Source: Vandiemenella viatica (taxonomy: Eukaryota; Arthropoda; Insecta; Orthoptera; Morabidae). From it: DNA of 64,000 nucleotides. Shown here piece after piece: positions 1 through 11,269 of the stretch. The DNA lies in contig CM061921.1 of NCBI GenBank assembly GCA_031002005.1, forward strand, positions 147,345,283 through 147,409,282, read 5' to 3'. The notes below the pieces were generated by a model. The model had not been told where the DNA came from and made no database searches. It saw only the letters and a list, made by a program, of their open reading frames with translations. The position numbers and the translations under genes are program-made. How positions within the stretch are numbered: the stretch's first letter is position 1; each line of letters opens with the position of its first letter.

Positions 1-3000
1 CACTACAAATATAATCTTCCCGAAACGTCTCTTAAATTGATTTGTCATTACGAGATGGAAAAATGACCATCCACAGCTACAATGGAGGACGAGAATTTTT
101 CGGACATAGTAGCATTCTTGCTAGGCTGCACTTGATCACGTATTGTGACTAATTTTGAAGTCTCCTTGCGAAATGTGTTTGGAAGATGGTTATTTGGCAG
201 CTGAACCTCGCAAGGCCTCCAGTAGTCTGTATTTGACTAGAAATAGCTTAGTGTGTTCTCACAAACTTCGATTCATAACAAGAGATAGTATCTTAATGGA
301 GTTTTCAGAACTTTTTAAGTTAGTCATTCAATTGTACTGAGAAAATAACCAGGTATGCGCACGCATTTGAGTATTGCACTGAGGAAATGTCTCTCAAAAT
401 GGTTGCAAGAAGCGTGGACTGTATGCTGCTATTAATGTAACTAGTTGCAGTGAGCAATTGATAAACTAAGATTCCGAATATCCATTAGTTAAAGCAAATG
501 TTTGCCTTCCCCCCCCCCCCCCCCCCCCCCTTCTCGTGCAAATGGTTTCCGCGATATATTCACTTCTTCCGTTGTTATTCGGTAAAATGTTTTAATCAGT
601 GGAAATTCTCGTTGATATGTCTGTTGCTTGTGCCTGTGGTTTCTGAAATTTTTTATTTATTTATCGGATATAGTTACAGCAAGTACCGGAACAGTGGCTA
701 ATTTTTGGATGTAGGCTACTATGTACAGCGCTTAAGTGATGTAAGTATTTTATCTTTTTAGGTGATGAGTTATACAACTGGAAACTGCCGTAAGTTTCAG
801 AATATATAACAGAAATAGTGTGTAATAAAATATAAATCGGCTAATTTTGCCAAATTGTATGGGTTCAGTTCACAACATGATAAACCGTTCATATTACTTT
901 ACGGACACCAATGTATCTGTTGTCAAAGCTTTAGCACGTAATTTAAATTTTCAAATCGTACTGTAGCGTTAGTTGATTTTAATGCGGCTTCTATCGACAA
1001 GATTATTTCTACAAAACTTATAGAAAGGTTAACATAGCCCAAGAAATCGTACTCTACCTGCTGTCATTGGCCCTGCTTAAAGTTGTTTCAACGACTATTG
1101 GAAAAGCGATCATGAAACTGTAATTACAATAAAATCGATGGTTAAAATAAAAAGCAAAACCGAAAGTTACGTGTAATAGATTTGAGAAAGATTTAAGCCA
1201 ATCTTTTAAAAACGTTTCCAGAAGATAAGTATCATTTAGAAAATGAGAGAAAGCTTTTTTTTGTGTATTGGTGTGATTGGAATAACTATGTAATGGACAG
1301 GTCAGACGCGGGCGGGATACGGGCGCTACCTGATAAACCGGAGTTGGTGGAAAATTGGGAAATTAATTGAATTGAGAGGCGGGTAAACACTGCGATGGGT
1401 GAAGCGGTTATCGATTTTGGGAGCAATTCGCTTTCTAAACGACTCGTAGGAAACGCTGTAATATTTTGCTTACGTTTAGGAAATTCCATCTGCAAGATGC
1501 AAATCATTTCTGCAGTGATAAACTGATGCGAGATTCCATTCTTGGAGTATGTATTTGTAATCGAATTCCTCTTGAATTTGTATTAAATTCTTGGAAGAAA
1601 GAATCTGCGTACTGGTTGGCTGGATTTGTAGGGAGGACACAAATTTTCATGAAAGGAGACTGAATTAATCACCTGAAATATATGCTGGTATGTCTTTAAC
1701 ATCTGTCTGCAGTAGAATCCATAACAAATGAACGTACTGTATGGTACACGAGATTTACTAATGCCTTTCACAGCAAGAAGCCGTTTTTTTCTGGATTTGC
1801 AAAATGTTTCATCGCACAAATGCTTCTTATCAAAAATCCAACTTAATTTTTGTATCAAAAATTTGCTTCTAAATTACTTAAGTCTCAATGTATCGTTATG
1901 GAGACCGTAGCCTCTAGAAATATAAATGTTACATCACACGTCGTACAAGGAAGAATAAGGGATCCTGATACTTTCTTAATTTTACCAACTGTCGTGCATA
2001 AAACATTATCTATACTGATATAAATTTTTAGTGAGACTGTCTATTACATCATCACACAAAAGCCACTGATTAAATTTTGATGGCGTTTGCGGGACTTGAA
2101 TTCTTATGATCATCTGAAGTATGTTTTATGACAATGTTATATAGTGCCGCAGTAGGAAATTAACATCTGTTTAGGACATGAAAATTACTAAAATGATTCT
2201 GAAGCGTTTTCGTAGTTTGTAAGCTTATATTAAAATCGAGGTATGAAATATCATGTTACCTCATCTGGCGCGAGACTAGAAAATCAAATTCCCTTGTGAA
2301 CGTAGAATTCTTTTACTTATCTAGCATAACTTAAAAACTACTGAACAATCTTAAACGGGAATTCCAGGTTTAGAACGCTTATGTTCTGACTTAAAATCTG
2401 AAGTGAGTATCATAACGTTACCTTAATTGGGATGGAGTAGGACACTATATAGTATCCGAACAAAACACGAACAAAGAAATGTGACGCTATTCTAACACCA
2501 TTTGTTGGTTCTTCCCGTAAATATCAGACACTCTTTCTTTAAACCCAATGGCCGTAATGTAGCGAAACTGCGGATCTGGTAGATAAACAATTTATCACTT
2601 CTCGGAGAAGACTTAACGTAATGCTAATTGTTATCAAAGTTGCAGTTGACGCAGGTTACTTTGTTAATGCAATAGACACAATTATAACCAGGAAACTACA
2701 TACAAAAAATAATTTTACACCGATTCACGATACATTTTATGACAAACATTAATGTATTAATTATCGTTTAAAAGTTCACTGAAAACGACCAAAAGTTTGT
2801 CTGGTCCACATGGATGAAGTCACAAGTACAGTAGTTTAAGATCATTCGCTGGTGATGCTGTAACCTGTATGGAAGTAAACAACGCCGTTGGTTGTTTAAA
2901 TTCCTTGATATTCTAACGCTGTGCGAGGAATAAAGTTTTAATTGTAAATTTTTTGAAGAAATGCGAAACGGCTTTTACCCTATCATTTATTAATTCCTTG

Positions 3001-3155
3001 TTACCAATGATACGCTGAAGCATTTTGACGTAACAGAACAGGACAAGTTGAAGTGCCATCAGTACATAACTTCGTTGAACGAAGTATAACTCGTAAATCG
3101 ATTCATAGTTCATAGTTCAGAGTTTTGAAATATTCCAATGAGTACACAAGGGCCT
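1..3155. other. AT-rich stretch without a recognised gene
   Basis: No recognised gene. The short open frames here have no conserved motif and look like chance. The only notable item is a run of 22 C at 509-530. The base composition and the many stops on both strands suggest intronic or intergenic DNA. Confidence 0.6.
509..530. repeat. Poly-C homopolymer tract
   Basis: An uninterrupted run of 22 C (G on the minus strand), flanked by AT-rich unique sequence. It lies outside the C/G-rich transposons found at 3.2, 4.4, 12.9 and 53.5 kb. Its exact length is likely to be variable or a sequencing artefact. Confidence 0.9.
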
Positions 3156-3529
3156 TAGGGGGCGTCCATTAATTACGTGTGGTGTTTTTTCGGATTCCGA
3201 ACTCCCCTCCCCCTTCTCTGGTGTGATCTGGTCGGACCTCCCCTAAGATGACGTGATATTTTGACGGGTTCCCCCCCCCCTACTGATCGACCTCTTAGTT
3301 TTTTTGGGTTTTTAGATTTTTTCCTAGCCCTTATAACCCCCCCCCCTCCTCCCAAGGTCTGCATCCGCTTCGTTTAAAAAAAAAAAAAATAGCTCTACTC
3401 TCTAAGAATTTCAAAGGCACACGTGTCGAACCCTCACCCCCCACCCTTCTTGATATTTGGCGAGATTACGCTGGACTCACCCCCCCCCCCCCCTGTTTCA
3501 ACTCGCGTAATTAGCACATAAACGTCTTT
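3156..3529. mobile_element. Non-autonomous DNA transposon with C-rich tracts (family G1)
   Basis: The left end reads AGGGGGCGTCCATTAATTAC and the right end keeps a degenerate inverted version around GCGTAATTAGCACATAAACG. The inside carries several homopolymer C tracts, at about 3270, 3340 and 3481-3493. The same terminal sequence occurs inverted at the right end of the element at 53.49-53.88 kb, which supports a dispersed family. No transposase is encoded. Short open frames across it are proline- or glycine-rich artefacts of the homopolymers. The superfamily is not determined. Confidence 0.6.
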
Positions 3530-3870
3530 TTCGTTCAAATCTGCATGCATGTAGTGGTGTCTGGCAGGTTGAATAGATTGAAAGAACCTAGGTTCAGATA
3601 AACAGTGCTTTTTATGACTGCTGCTACTACATCGCATACGGACTGTTTGAGATACTGGAGAAGTAATTTCCGCTCAATTTTATTAGTTAAAATGCGAGCG
3701 TATACTTCTACTGACTGCACTCAAACTTTTCTCGTATCTGTATCTGGGTCGTAGACAGGATAGACATAGCCACTCCTTTATTCGTTAGGGATTCGTATGT
3801 TCCCCAAGACACTATAAGTTTTGTATGTTTCAATGATATAACTGCAGATTATTTCGTGATGTTCCATTTC
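3530..3870. other. Stretch without a recognised gene
   Basis: Nothing recognised between the C-rich element and the following SINE. A 61-codon and a 67-codon minus-strand frame overlap here without recognisable motifs. Confidence 0.5.
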
Positions 3871-3872
3871 TC

Positions 3873-4091
3873 ACTCTGGCCTCGCATTCGGGAGGACGGG
3901 GGTTCGAATCTCCGTCCGCGCATCCAGATTTGGGATTTCCATGGTTTCCCCAAATCACTCCAGGCGAATGCCGGGATGCTTCCTTAAAAAATCCCATGGC
4001 CGAATTCCTTCCCATTCCTTGTCCCCAGTCCCATCCCGCCTCTAATGACCTTAGCCGTCGACGAGGCGTAAAACAATAACTAAAAAAAAAA
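3873..4091 (+). mobile_element. tRNA-derived SINE, subfamily B, 5' truncated
   Basis: It begins inside the tRNA-like head at CTCTGGCCTCGCATTCGGGA and contains the B-box-like GTTCGAATC. The body shared with the other copies follows (CATCCAGATTTGGG, ATGCCGGGATGCTTCC, CCATGGCCGAATTCC). It ends with the subfamily B tail CTCTAATGACC, a GACGAGGCGTAAA motif and a short A-tract. The A box and the first bases of the head are missing. Confidence 0.85.
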
Positions 4092-4361
4092 ATCAATTTC
4101 TCACAATTAAAAGTTTACTATTCAACTTCAGCTTGGTATCAAATATATGCTGGCTGTTGGAAATGGTCAAGAACGCTGGAGATTGCTCAATGTTTGGCTA
4201 GTAGTAATCGCTATTCTGAATTGCAAACTAGATCAATGGAGAATGGGCGAAATGTACAGCTGGAAAGTATGAAATTGTTTTAAACGATAACAAAGTACTT
4301 AAAAAGGTGCAGTGCTGCCATGTACGATATCATTACTGTTGTAGGCAATGAAAGAGTTTAT
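4092..4361. other. Short stretch without a recognised gene
   Basis: About 270 bases between a SINE and a G-rich transposon with no recognised feature. Confidence 0.5.
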
Positions 4362-4763
4362 GGAGCGTCCATAAACTACGTGCTCGTCTAGGGGGGGGGG
4401 GAGGGGTTGGATGGAATGCTACGCGGAAAAGGGAGGGGGGAGGTTTCCAAGCCAGGCCACGTAGCTTTCCATTCATATATTTTTCACAATTAAAATGAGA
4501 TACAGAACACACAACAGCATGTGAATATTTATTTCCTTCATTTAGTTATCACCGTATGTAATTTACAATAGTCTGACAAGAGAAAACAGTACAAAATGTC
4601 TTCTGGAACCAAATGGGGAAAATAGCTACGTGCTACGTGGGGGAGGGGGGGTCGGGGGACGTAGAGGCAAAAGCCACGTAGAGCTACTTGTGTGTGGGGG
4701 AGGGGGGGGGAGGGGAGTTTCACAGAAGGCCAAAATGGAGCTACGTGGTTTATGGACGCTTCC
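4362..4763. mobile_element. Non-autonomous DNA transposon with G-rich arms (family G2)
   Basis: The terminal inverted repeats are about 24 bp. The left end carries GAGCGTCCATAAACTACGTG and the right end the inverse of GCGTCCATAAACCACGTAGC. Each arm carries long G runs (about 4391-4400, 4627-4638 and 4695-4711). The AT-rich middle is homologous, in opposite orientation, to the middle of the element at 12.86-13.30 kb, so the two are members of one family. It encodes no transposase. The arms are complementary and could fold, and the G runs could form quadruplexes. Superfamily unknown. Confidence 0.75.
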
Positions 4764-4907
4764 CTACCGTGACTACAACTATTCCTTGTATTAATAGCGT
4801 TTAAATTTTTCAATCTTGTAATATTGGACTCTTCCATACTAGCCAGGATTTTAAGAAGGCGGTTTACGTGAATAAGTCAGGATAGTTTTAGAGAATTACA
4901 TGATGAC

Positions 4908-6387
4908 TTAAGGGGCTCCGGTAGGGTGTATCTTTCCCATGTATTTTTTGCGAACTTCAGTGTACCTTTTCTCAACAACTAATTGTAATACATATCTGAA
5001 ACAAAGTAGGGTGAATCTATGATGGTTTTCAAATATTTTAACGCAGGGATTTCCCAAAGTTCCGATTGGTTTGGCAGAATAAATTTTTTTAAAAATATTC
5101 CAATTTTTTTGCACTTTTTGAGGTGCTTTCCAGTCAATAATTTACAAACTACTAGGTATAATGGAATATCCCTGTGTTAAAATACTCACAGAAACATACT
5201 TTAAAGGCTGTAAAAGTTTCAGAAAGTTCTTGCAGGTAGTTTCCAAGAAAAGGTACACTAAAGCTATCAAAAAGTAAACTTACGGGAAAATGCTGTCAAA
5301 GTTTCAGTGCATTCCAGACCCATAACTAGGGTGATCTGGATCGTCCTGGTAGCTTTCTTCCAGCCTTCTCTTTAGTTTTCTTCTCTTCTCTCGTGCCTTT
5401 TATTCTACTTCCCTCAATGCTTTCTCTGAGGCAATAACTCTTTCCTGGTCAAGCCTGTACATAGCTCGTATGGTGTGATACACAACGCTAATACTCAGTT
5501 TCTTCAATGCCTCACACTTTGACAAATTGCCATTGTTAAAAGTCATTACAGCGTCATAACACCAAAATGAAGAACATTAATTGATACCAAAACAGTTTTT
5601 GGAATTCTTGACCAAATAACACTGTTGATGCACTCATTTGGATTTTGGGTACGACCATGTAAACACTACTTCAGTAGCTGTACATCAGATAGATCCCTGA
5701 ATATAGGCTTAAGTTCCTGAATGACAGCATATGGTAAACCATCCTTGTTCACAAATGTTTGTCCTGCTGCTTGTGCTTTGTTGTGCTTGCACCATGAATC
5801 AGTTTCTTGGGGGCAGAGTCGTGGTTGGTACCAGAATCAGTTGAAGCAACTTGAAATAAGACAGCCCAAACAGTTCGTTTCATTTCTTCGACAATGTTGT
5901 TGCTATGTCTAATGGTCATTCCATAATACTTTCGTAATTTATTAATAATGCATTCTGTAAGTCGATTCTTCCCCAGCAACCCTTTACAGCCATCCATCTT
6001 TTTACCCCTCCATCCTGATATCAAGCGTCGCAAGCGGGTACCCATTCTTTTTTGCACATTTGCAATACGTTTAACCTTATTTATTGTCACATCTGGTCCA
6101 TTACGTTTCAAATCTTCAATTTCCTTGAATGCCTTTGAATCCCCATCCCCTAGATAATTTATATACTGTACCCCATCAGCTGCTGACCTATCAAAAATCC
6201 TTTTTACCCCTTCCATTTTGACTCTGCGGAGACTGCCACGCCAAAACAGCCATTTTTAAAGCATTTATAGGTTAGAAATATGCATGTATTATACACCAAA
6301 TTAAAGAGGACATTCCAAAGATCAATAATCAGCAAAAAAACGAAAATGACAAAATTCATCATTTTCCATCCTACCGGAGCCCCTTAA
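4908..6387 (-). mobile_element. TTAA-flanked Kolobok/Mutator-like DNA transposon
   Basis: The ends are long near-perfect terminal inverted repeats, GGGGCTCCGGTAGGGTG at the left and the inverse of GGGGCTCCGGTAGGATG at the right. Both are immediately flanked by TTAA (4908-4911 and 6384-6387). A TTAA target duplication is typical of the Kolobok and piggyBac superfamilies. The body (about 1.47 kb) carries a decayed transposase on the minus strand whose sequence resembles what insect annotations call Mutator-like transposase domain proteins. I therefore favour Kolobok. The element looks internally shortened, because the N-terminal half expected for such a transposase is missing. Confidence 0.75.
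5320..6216 (-). pseudogene. Decayed Kolobok/Mutator-like transposase fragment
   Basis: The best-preserved part is an open frame at 5749-6216 (155 codons). It contains YINYLGDGDSKAF, then VQKRMGTRLRRL, then GCKGLLGKNRLTECIINKLR followed by KYYGMTIR, and MKRTVWAVLFQVASTD. This order is what I recall from the transposase core of arthropod proteins labelled Mutator-like. Homology continues downstream to about 5320 in shifted frames with stops (for example a NECINSVIWSRIPK segment, then a basic RR/KR-rich tail). The gene is therefore broken by stops and frameshifts. The GDGDSKAF aspartates are probably part of the catalytic DDE triad (inference). It lies inside the TTAA-flanked inverted repeats, which fits its role as the former mobilising enzyme. 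Confidence 0.65.
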
Positions 6388-7921
6388 GATGAAGCCTAAA
6401 CATTGTACAGCAAGATATAATTACTCTTAAATATTCTTATGTAATGAATTTATTTCACACAACCGTGTTGCTTTTACATACTGAGACTGTGGAGTTACTA
6501 ATACTTCCCCTCTCACTCATGTAATTTGTGGTTAGTGTTTTTCTACATTACGCAACATTAATAATAGTATCTATTGATAAAAGCAGTGAATTATTAGGAA
6601 TTTTGTATTTATTCTGCTTGATGGAAGACTTGGCATACAGTTTTCTTAAGTTTTCGACGAAACTATGGAATTCTCAATTTGTTTTAGGTGTGAGTAGTTG
6701 CAGTCTGCTTAATTTCAACGCTACGGCTTCACTCTAATATTCAAATAATTCTTAAACAAAACGGAAATGCTGCAAAAATAGTATTTTCTTTTATGAGATA
6801 AAAGTTAAGGCTCGTACATAGTTGAAATAGTTCCAGATACCCACTTTCGTAATGAATTAAATAAAATCCTACCCGAAAGATATATCAATGTTATTGGGAA
6901 GAGTAGTCCTAATTTTTTTTTTCCTGCTTGTCACAGGCGGATTCGTTCCAAGTTTATTTTTCTTGTTTAAACAAATTAAAAACTAAAGTGGAAGTACATA
7001 AATCTGCGGTGTGTTCTAAGAATTTCTTTATTCTGTAGAGTAGTTAAAAATAAAAAATAAACATTTTAAATATTGCTGACTGTTTTTACACAAACATTAT
7101 TTTGCACACTACAGTCAAATGAAGAGAACTTCTTGCGGAATACACATATCTCTTTGATCAACGCTTCGCCTCCCACTTAGGCGATGAAACGGAAATTTGC
7201 CAGGACGAAATTTCCGCGCTGTAATGATTACAAGCTAAGGTCAATAATCCTTCCCATTAGTCTCTCAGCTGTGTTGGCTAAAGGATTGTGCAGTACAAGC
7301 GTATAAAGTGTTGACTGCTTTTAAGACAAATAGGATAACACTGGTGCTAGTATTTCCTCTATTTTTTTTGAAAGGATAATTTACGTGCAGTGACGAAACT
7401 AATTTTCAACGACATAGCAAAAAAGTAACATTAATTAAAATGGCAAAAGTACCGTTAGAACAAATTACCATTTAAAAAAAAATACTAATCGTGGAACTGC
7501 AGTTTCTTAGTGTACACTTTCTTCTGATCTTGGAAGGCATGGTAAATAAGTTGCACGTCTTAATATAAATTCTTGTGTAAAAGCAAATGTAATTCCGTTA
7601 CGAGCGCGTTTATAAACTTTTTCTGAATGTTTAATAGGTATTGTTAATTCTCCATACTTCAGTAGTATTAAAATAAATGACAATTTCTTTTATAACCACA
7701 CGCCATTGTTGCTTGACACTAGGATATATTTCACAACAAATTTTCAGTTTAATGTGTCTTGCCTCATTAGCGCTAATTTTGGGTTGATGGTAACTGGTAT
7801 CTTCGAAGTTAGCCGCTCGCTCTTCCGAAGTTTCCTAATCTTTTCAGCCCAGGCACTTGCTTGAAATTCACTCGCGTTCTTCATTGCGTATGTTACAGGA
7901 AACTAGTTTTAACTGGTTAAA
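6388..7921. other. AT-rich stretch without a recognised gene
   Basis: About 1.5 kb with no recognised coding, RNA or repeat signal. A 69-codon plus-strand frame (6528-6737) shows no domain and has no splice or promoter context that would support it. Confidence 0.55.
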
Positions 7922-8167
7922 CCTAACGAGGTGGGTAAGCAGTTAACGCTCTGGCCTCGCGTTTGGAAGGATGCCGGTTCGAATCCCCATCCGGTCATCC
8001 AGATTTGGGTTTTCCATGGTTTCCCCAAATCACTTCAGGCGAATGCCAGGATGCTTCCTACAAAAGGACATGGCCGAATTACATCCCGTTCCTTGTCCTC
8101 AGTCCCATCCCACCTCTAATGACCTCCACGTCGACGAGGCGTAAAGCCATAAGTAAAAAAAAAAAGT
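7922..8167 (+). mobile_element. tRNA-derived SINE, subfamily B
   Basis: A full-length but diverged copy. The head has an A-box-like GTGGGTAAGCAGTTAACG and a B-box-like GGTTCGAATCC. The shared body and the subfamily B tail (CCTCTAATGACC, GTCGACGAGGCGTAAAGCC, ATAAGT) follow, and it ends in A11. The TCGACGAGGCGTAAAGCCAT block distinguishes B copies from A copies. Confidence 0.88.
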
Positions 8168-8785
8168 GAATCGGTTAGCTAAGTAATACATATAGATATT
8201 ACGGAAATTGGTATGCTGAGTCGATCAACATAAGCATAAGCCTCGAAATCTTCTAAAAGTTCTATCTTATTAGCTAACCAAATCTGAATCATTGAAATAA
8301 TAACAATAATGGTTCTGAAGTGATTAATGACCCAATAATTCACCTTCTGCCAAAATCCTGGGTTAGAAATAGAATCGGTCATCAGAGACTATCGAAGATG
8401 CAAGTATTATTTGAGTTCAAATAAATATTACATTTGATTATTCCAAAATACAAAATGATTTGTAATCCCGAATTGTCACCGACTAAAAAATAAACCTGAA
8501 ATAGAATTGGTTCTCTGTGTAATGTTCATGGGATTGACGGGATAATTTGTATCTTTTAACTCACGTATATGAGGTCCGCAATTTGATAATTCATTATTAA
8601 AGGACGTGGCGAAAATTAACAGACGTGGTACAGCGTATACACACAAGGACTCAAAAACAACACAAATTATTAAACAAAAAAATCATCATTAGCGGGTGAC
8701 ATGAAACTAGATAAAAATTGTCAATTATGGGTGCAGAGCAACTGAGAAATTCGTATCGTGTAGATTTCCCTACCAGGGTGTGCCG
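8168..8785. other. Stretch without a recognised gene
   Basis: Nothing recognised. The 67-codon minus-strand frame at 8179-8382 has no identifiable domain. Confidence 0.5.
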
Positions 8786-9808
8786 AGCTAGGTCTAAAAC
8801 AGACGAGGTGTTTTGCTCCGCGAGGCGGTCGAGTCTACGCATGGTCCAGTGTAATTAAATGGGGAAAAATGGACGATACTGCGCGCTGACGGCCGCCGCC
8901 TCATCTGTTTTGAACTCGCGGCGATACGGCAGACTGAAGAAAATAAATCACAAGTGGAGATTTTTTCCCTTTTTTTGTATATTACACTTTAGTGTTCACA
9001 TTTAAAGCACGTAATCTCAGAGTACAATTACATTAAATAAATAATTAGAAATGTGTGCGTTTTTTTTACTTGTAATTATTTTCCAGGTTTCATATTCTTT
9101 TAAAAATAAACTTTATAGACTTTGAAGTTTAATATTTTTCTATTGATCCAGCACCGAAACTTTAAGATAAAAGTTAAGATAATCTGTACCATAAAATACT
9201 GTTTGAGTGTCTTATTGGTTCCAAGAAATGTGGCAATCATATTTTTTATGACTTGCGTTCACATATTTTTCATTTTACCAGCGAAAAATGAATGAAATTG
9301 ATTCAGATGCACTGATATCGGCAATTTTTTATTCTCCTGTTCCACCATCGGTACAGTAGCCACAGAAGCACTCCACTCTCGTGTTCAGTATCCATTGTTT
9401 TACAATACATTGATGTACACGCACCAAATCAACGGTCTACGTGGCGGTCGAGGCGGCGAGCGCCGCTCGGAAAGACCGAGCATGGTGGTGTAACGGTTAG
9501 CGTTCTGGCCTCGTATTCGGGAGGACGGCGGTTCGAATCCCCGTCCGGGCATCCAGATTTGTGTTTTCCATGGTTTCCCAAATCACTCCAGGCAAATGCT
9601 GGGATGCTTCCTTCAAAAGGCCATGGCCGAATTCCTTCCCATTCCTTGCCCCCCATCCTTTCCTGTCTCTAAAGACCTCGCTGTTAGAGAGACGTTAAGC
9701 AGATTAAAAAAAAAAAAAAAAAAAAAAACCGCTCGGAAAGTTGCCTCGTGTGAACTGATGCGGCGACCACGCGGCGGGAAGTCGCTTCGTCTGTTTTAGA
9801 CCTTAGAT
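8786..9808. mobile_element. Candidate DNA transposon defined by an inverted repeat
   Basis: GGTCTAAAACAGACG at 8791-8805 recurs as its exact reverse complement at 9788-9802. The similarity extends inward imperfectly through GC-rich sequence on both sides (GAGGCGGTCG on the left, its counterpart near 9760-9775 on the right). The ends therefore look like terminal inverted repeats of a roughly 1-kb element. The interior is AT-rich and non-coding, and an A-type SINE has inserted at 9475. I could not define a clean target-site duplication, so this is a candidate only. Confidence 0.4.
9475..9728 (+). mobile_element. tRNA-derived SINE, subfamily A, with target duplication
   Basis: A full-length copy starting ACCGAGCATGGTGGTGTAAC (A box region), with B box GGTTCGAATCC and the shared body. 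The subfamily A tail (GTCTCTAAAGACC, then GACGTTAAGCAG) and a pure A-tail of about 23 follow. A 12-bp target duplication CCGCTCGGAAAG flanks it exactly (9463-9474 and 9729-9740). This shows LINE-machinery insertion and suggests a fairly recent event. Confidence 0.95.
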
Positions 9809-9835
9809 CGCGGGAAACACCGTGCAATTAGTATA

Positions 9836-10313
9836 CAGGGTTATTACAAAAGAATCATTAACTTTTCCGAACCCGATTTGTTCCAAAGTATTATACTTAA
9901 AAATATAATTTATATAAGGAAATAACCACAAGATATCCAAGTTTTATGCTCACTGTACAAATTGTCTATGAGGGCCCCCTTCGTCACACCACACAAACAT
10001 CCATTGTCCTTGAATTGGCGATTCCACCGCAAAATGCTTTGTTTACAGGCGGTTCTTTTCCGTACCGCCTTCTGAAAGAACGTTGCACTGCTATGACAAC
10101 GAACATTTCGCATATTGTAGGACGCAGATTTTTCTCGCGTTGCCTCCATATCTGAAGAGACTGAACTGAACTAGTTATGCATACTTAACTAGTGCTGCCA
10201 CGCCACCTGGTGTACAAACTTGCATGTTGTGTGGTAATTTTAATACATAAATCATATTTGTAAGTATAATACCCTTGAATAAATCGGGTTTTGATTCTTT
10301 TGTAGTAGCCCTG
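9836..10313 (-). mobile_element. Internally deleted mariner-like element
   Basis: The terminal inverted repeats are CAGGGTTATTACAAAAGAAT at the left and the inverse of CAGGGCTACTACAAAAGAAT at the right, each flanked by TA (9834-9835, 10314-10315). The TA flank is the target duplication of the Tc1/mariner superfamily. Only the N-terminal DNA-binding region of a transposase survives on the minus strand at about 9910-10149. The piece RKRTACKQSILRWNRQFKD followed by NGCLC matches the helix-turn-helix signature (CK..I.RW..QF...GCLC) common in insect mariners. The catalytic domain is deleted, so the copy is non-autonomous. Confidence 0.85.
9960..10149 (-). pseudogene. Mariner transposase N-terminal helix-turn-helix remnant
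   Basis: The open frame reads through SATFFQKAVRKRTACKQSIL, then RWNRQFKDNGCLCG, and then loses homology. In intact relatives this is the paired-type helix-turn-helix that binds the terminal repeats. No DD34D/E catalytic segment follows before the right repeat. The fragment lies wholly within the TA-flanked element and is not a host gene. Confidence 0.65.
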
Positions 10314-10315
10314 TA

Positions 10316-11268
10316 TTATGCTGAAGTTTACCGTTGATGGTTGACTTCAGATTGCACCGTTGACTGTGTGACAATAACACACATCATTATGGAGCTTGTA
10401 ACCTCCAAACATTTAAAATTCATCCAATTGAAGTCGAGCAAATCCCATTATTTGCTCGAAACTCTGTAGAGCTTATGGCGACGTGGCCCTAAATTAGTCG
10501 TCTTTTGATCCACGTACACAGAGTAGAGGTCACCTTTTTTTTAATATTTAAAGATATTCAATGGTATTAAAATAGCTCATCAAATTGTCGCTAATTCTAC
10601 ATAAGTTACAACACCAAGTTCTTAGCGTATATTCTCAACTGTTTTTTAATAAATAGTCAATTCAAAGCTCGCAACCAAAACAAAATACAATTACAGTACA
10701 ACACTTCTCGAACTACTATACATTCATATAATGTTACTGCGACACAATCCAACACCTACAGCTTTTTACACACTTTTTCGTTCTTTTTCTTTTAAGAAAC
10801 TCTCACATCAGACCAAAGATTTTCTATCTCATTCTTTTCAAAGATATACTACCCACTAACAATGTTTGTTAATCTGTGGACTTCCTCGAGCTTAGAAATT
10901 ATATCATGTACATCATAACAATAAATATTTAAATGATAATTAATTACATAATTGGGGTGTTAGCATATGTTATAAGCTACGGCGGTCGATGCACTGTTCC
11001 TTCTCATCATAAAACTTGCCTCAGTCACAGGGTACGTCGTTAGCGTAGCGACAGTTGTCACCCTTTGTCTACCACAAGTTCGTGACTAGTTAGTTCTCAG
11101 TTGGGGACGCCAGTCCAAGTGACCTCTTGCTTACGGACTTGCATCGCCCCGCTATCCTCTTCTCTCCAATTGGCTCATAACTGGTAGAAAAAAAAAACTC
11201 TTAGTTGGTATTTACTTTCTGTTCATTATTGGAACAAGTTAGCCCAGAGTCCTCCAATATTTATAACA
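10316..11268. other. AT-rich stretch without a recognised gene
   Basis: Nearly 950 bases with no supported feature. Both strands are stop-rich and no long repeat partner was noticed. Confidence 0.5.
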
Positions 11269-11269
11269 C

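Noticed and set aside
1..40. CCGAAACGTC near the window start as a hammerhead 3' half
   Set aside because: The matching core and stem II would lie outside the window, and the bases available do not form a stem.
9475..9560. tRNA gene at the head of each common SINE
   Set aside because: The head lacks a complete cloverleaf and is followed by the same body and A-tail in many copies.
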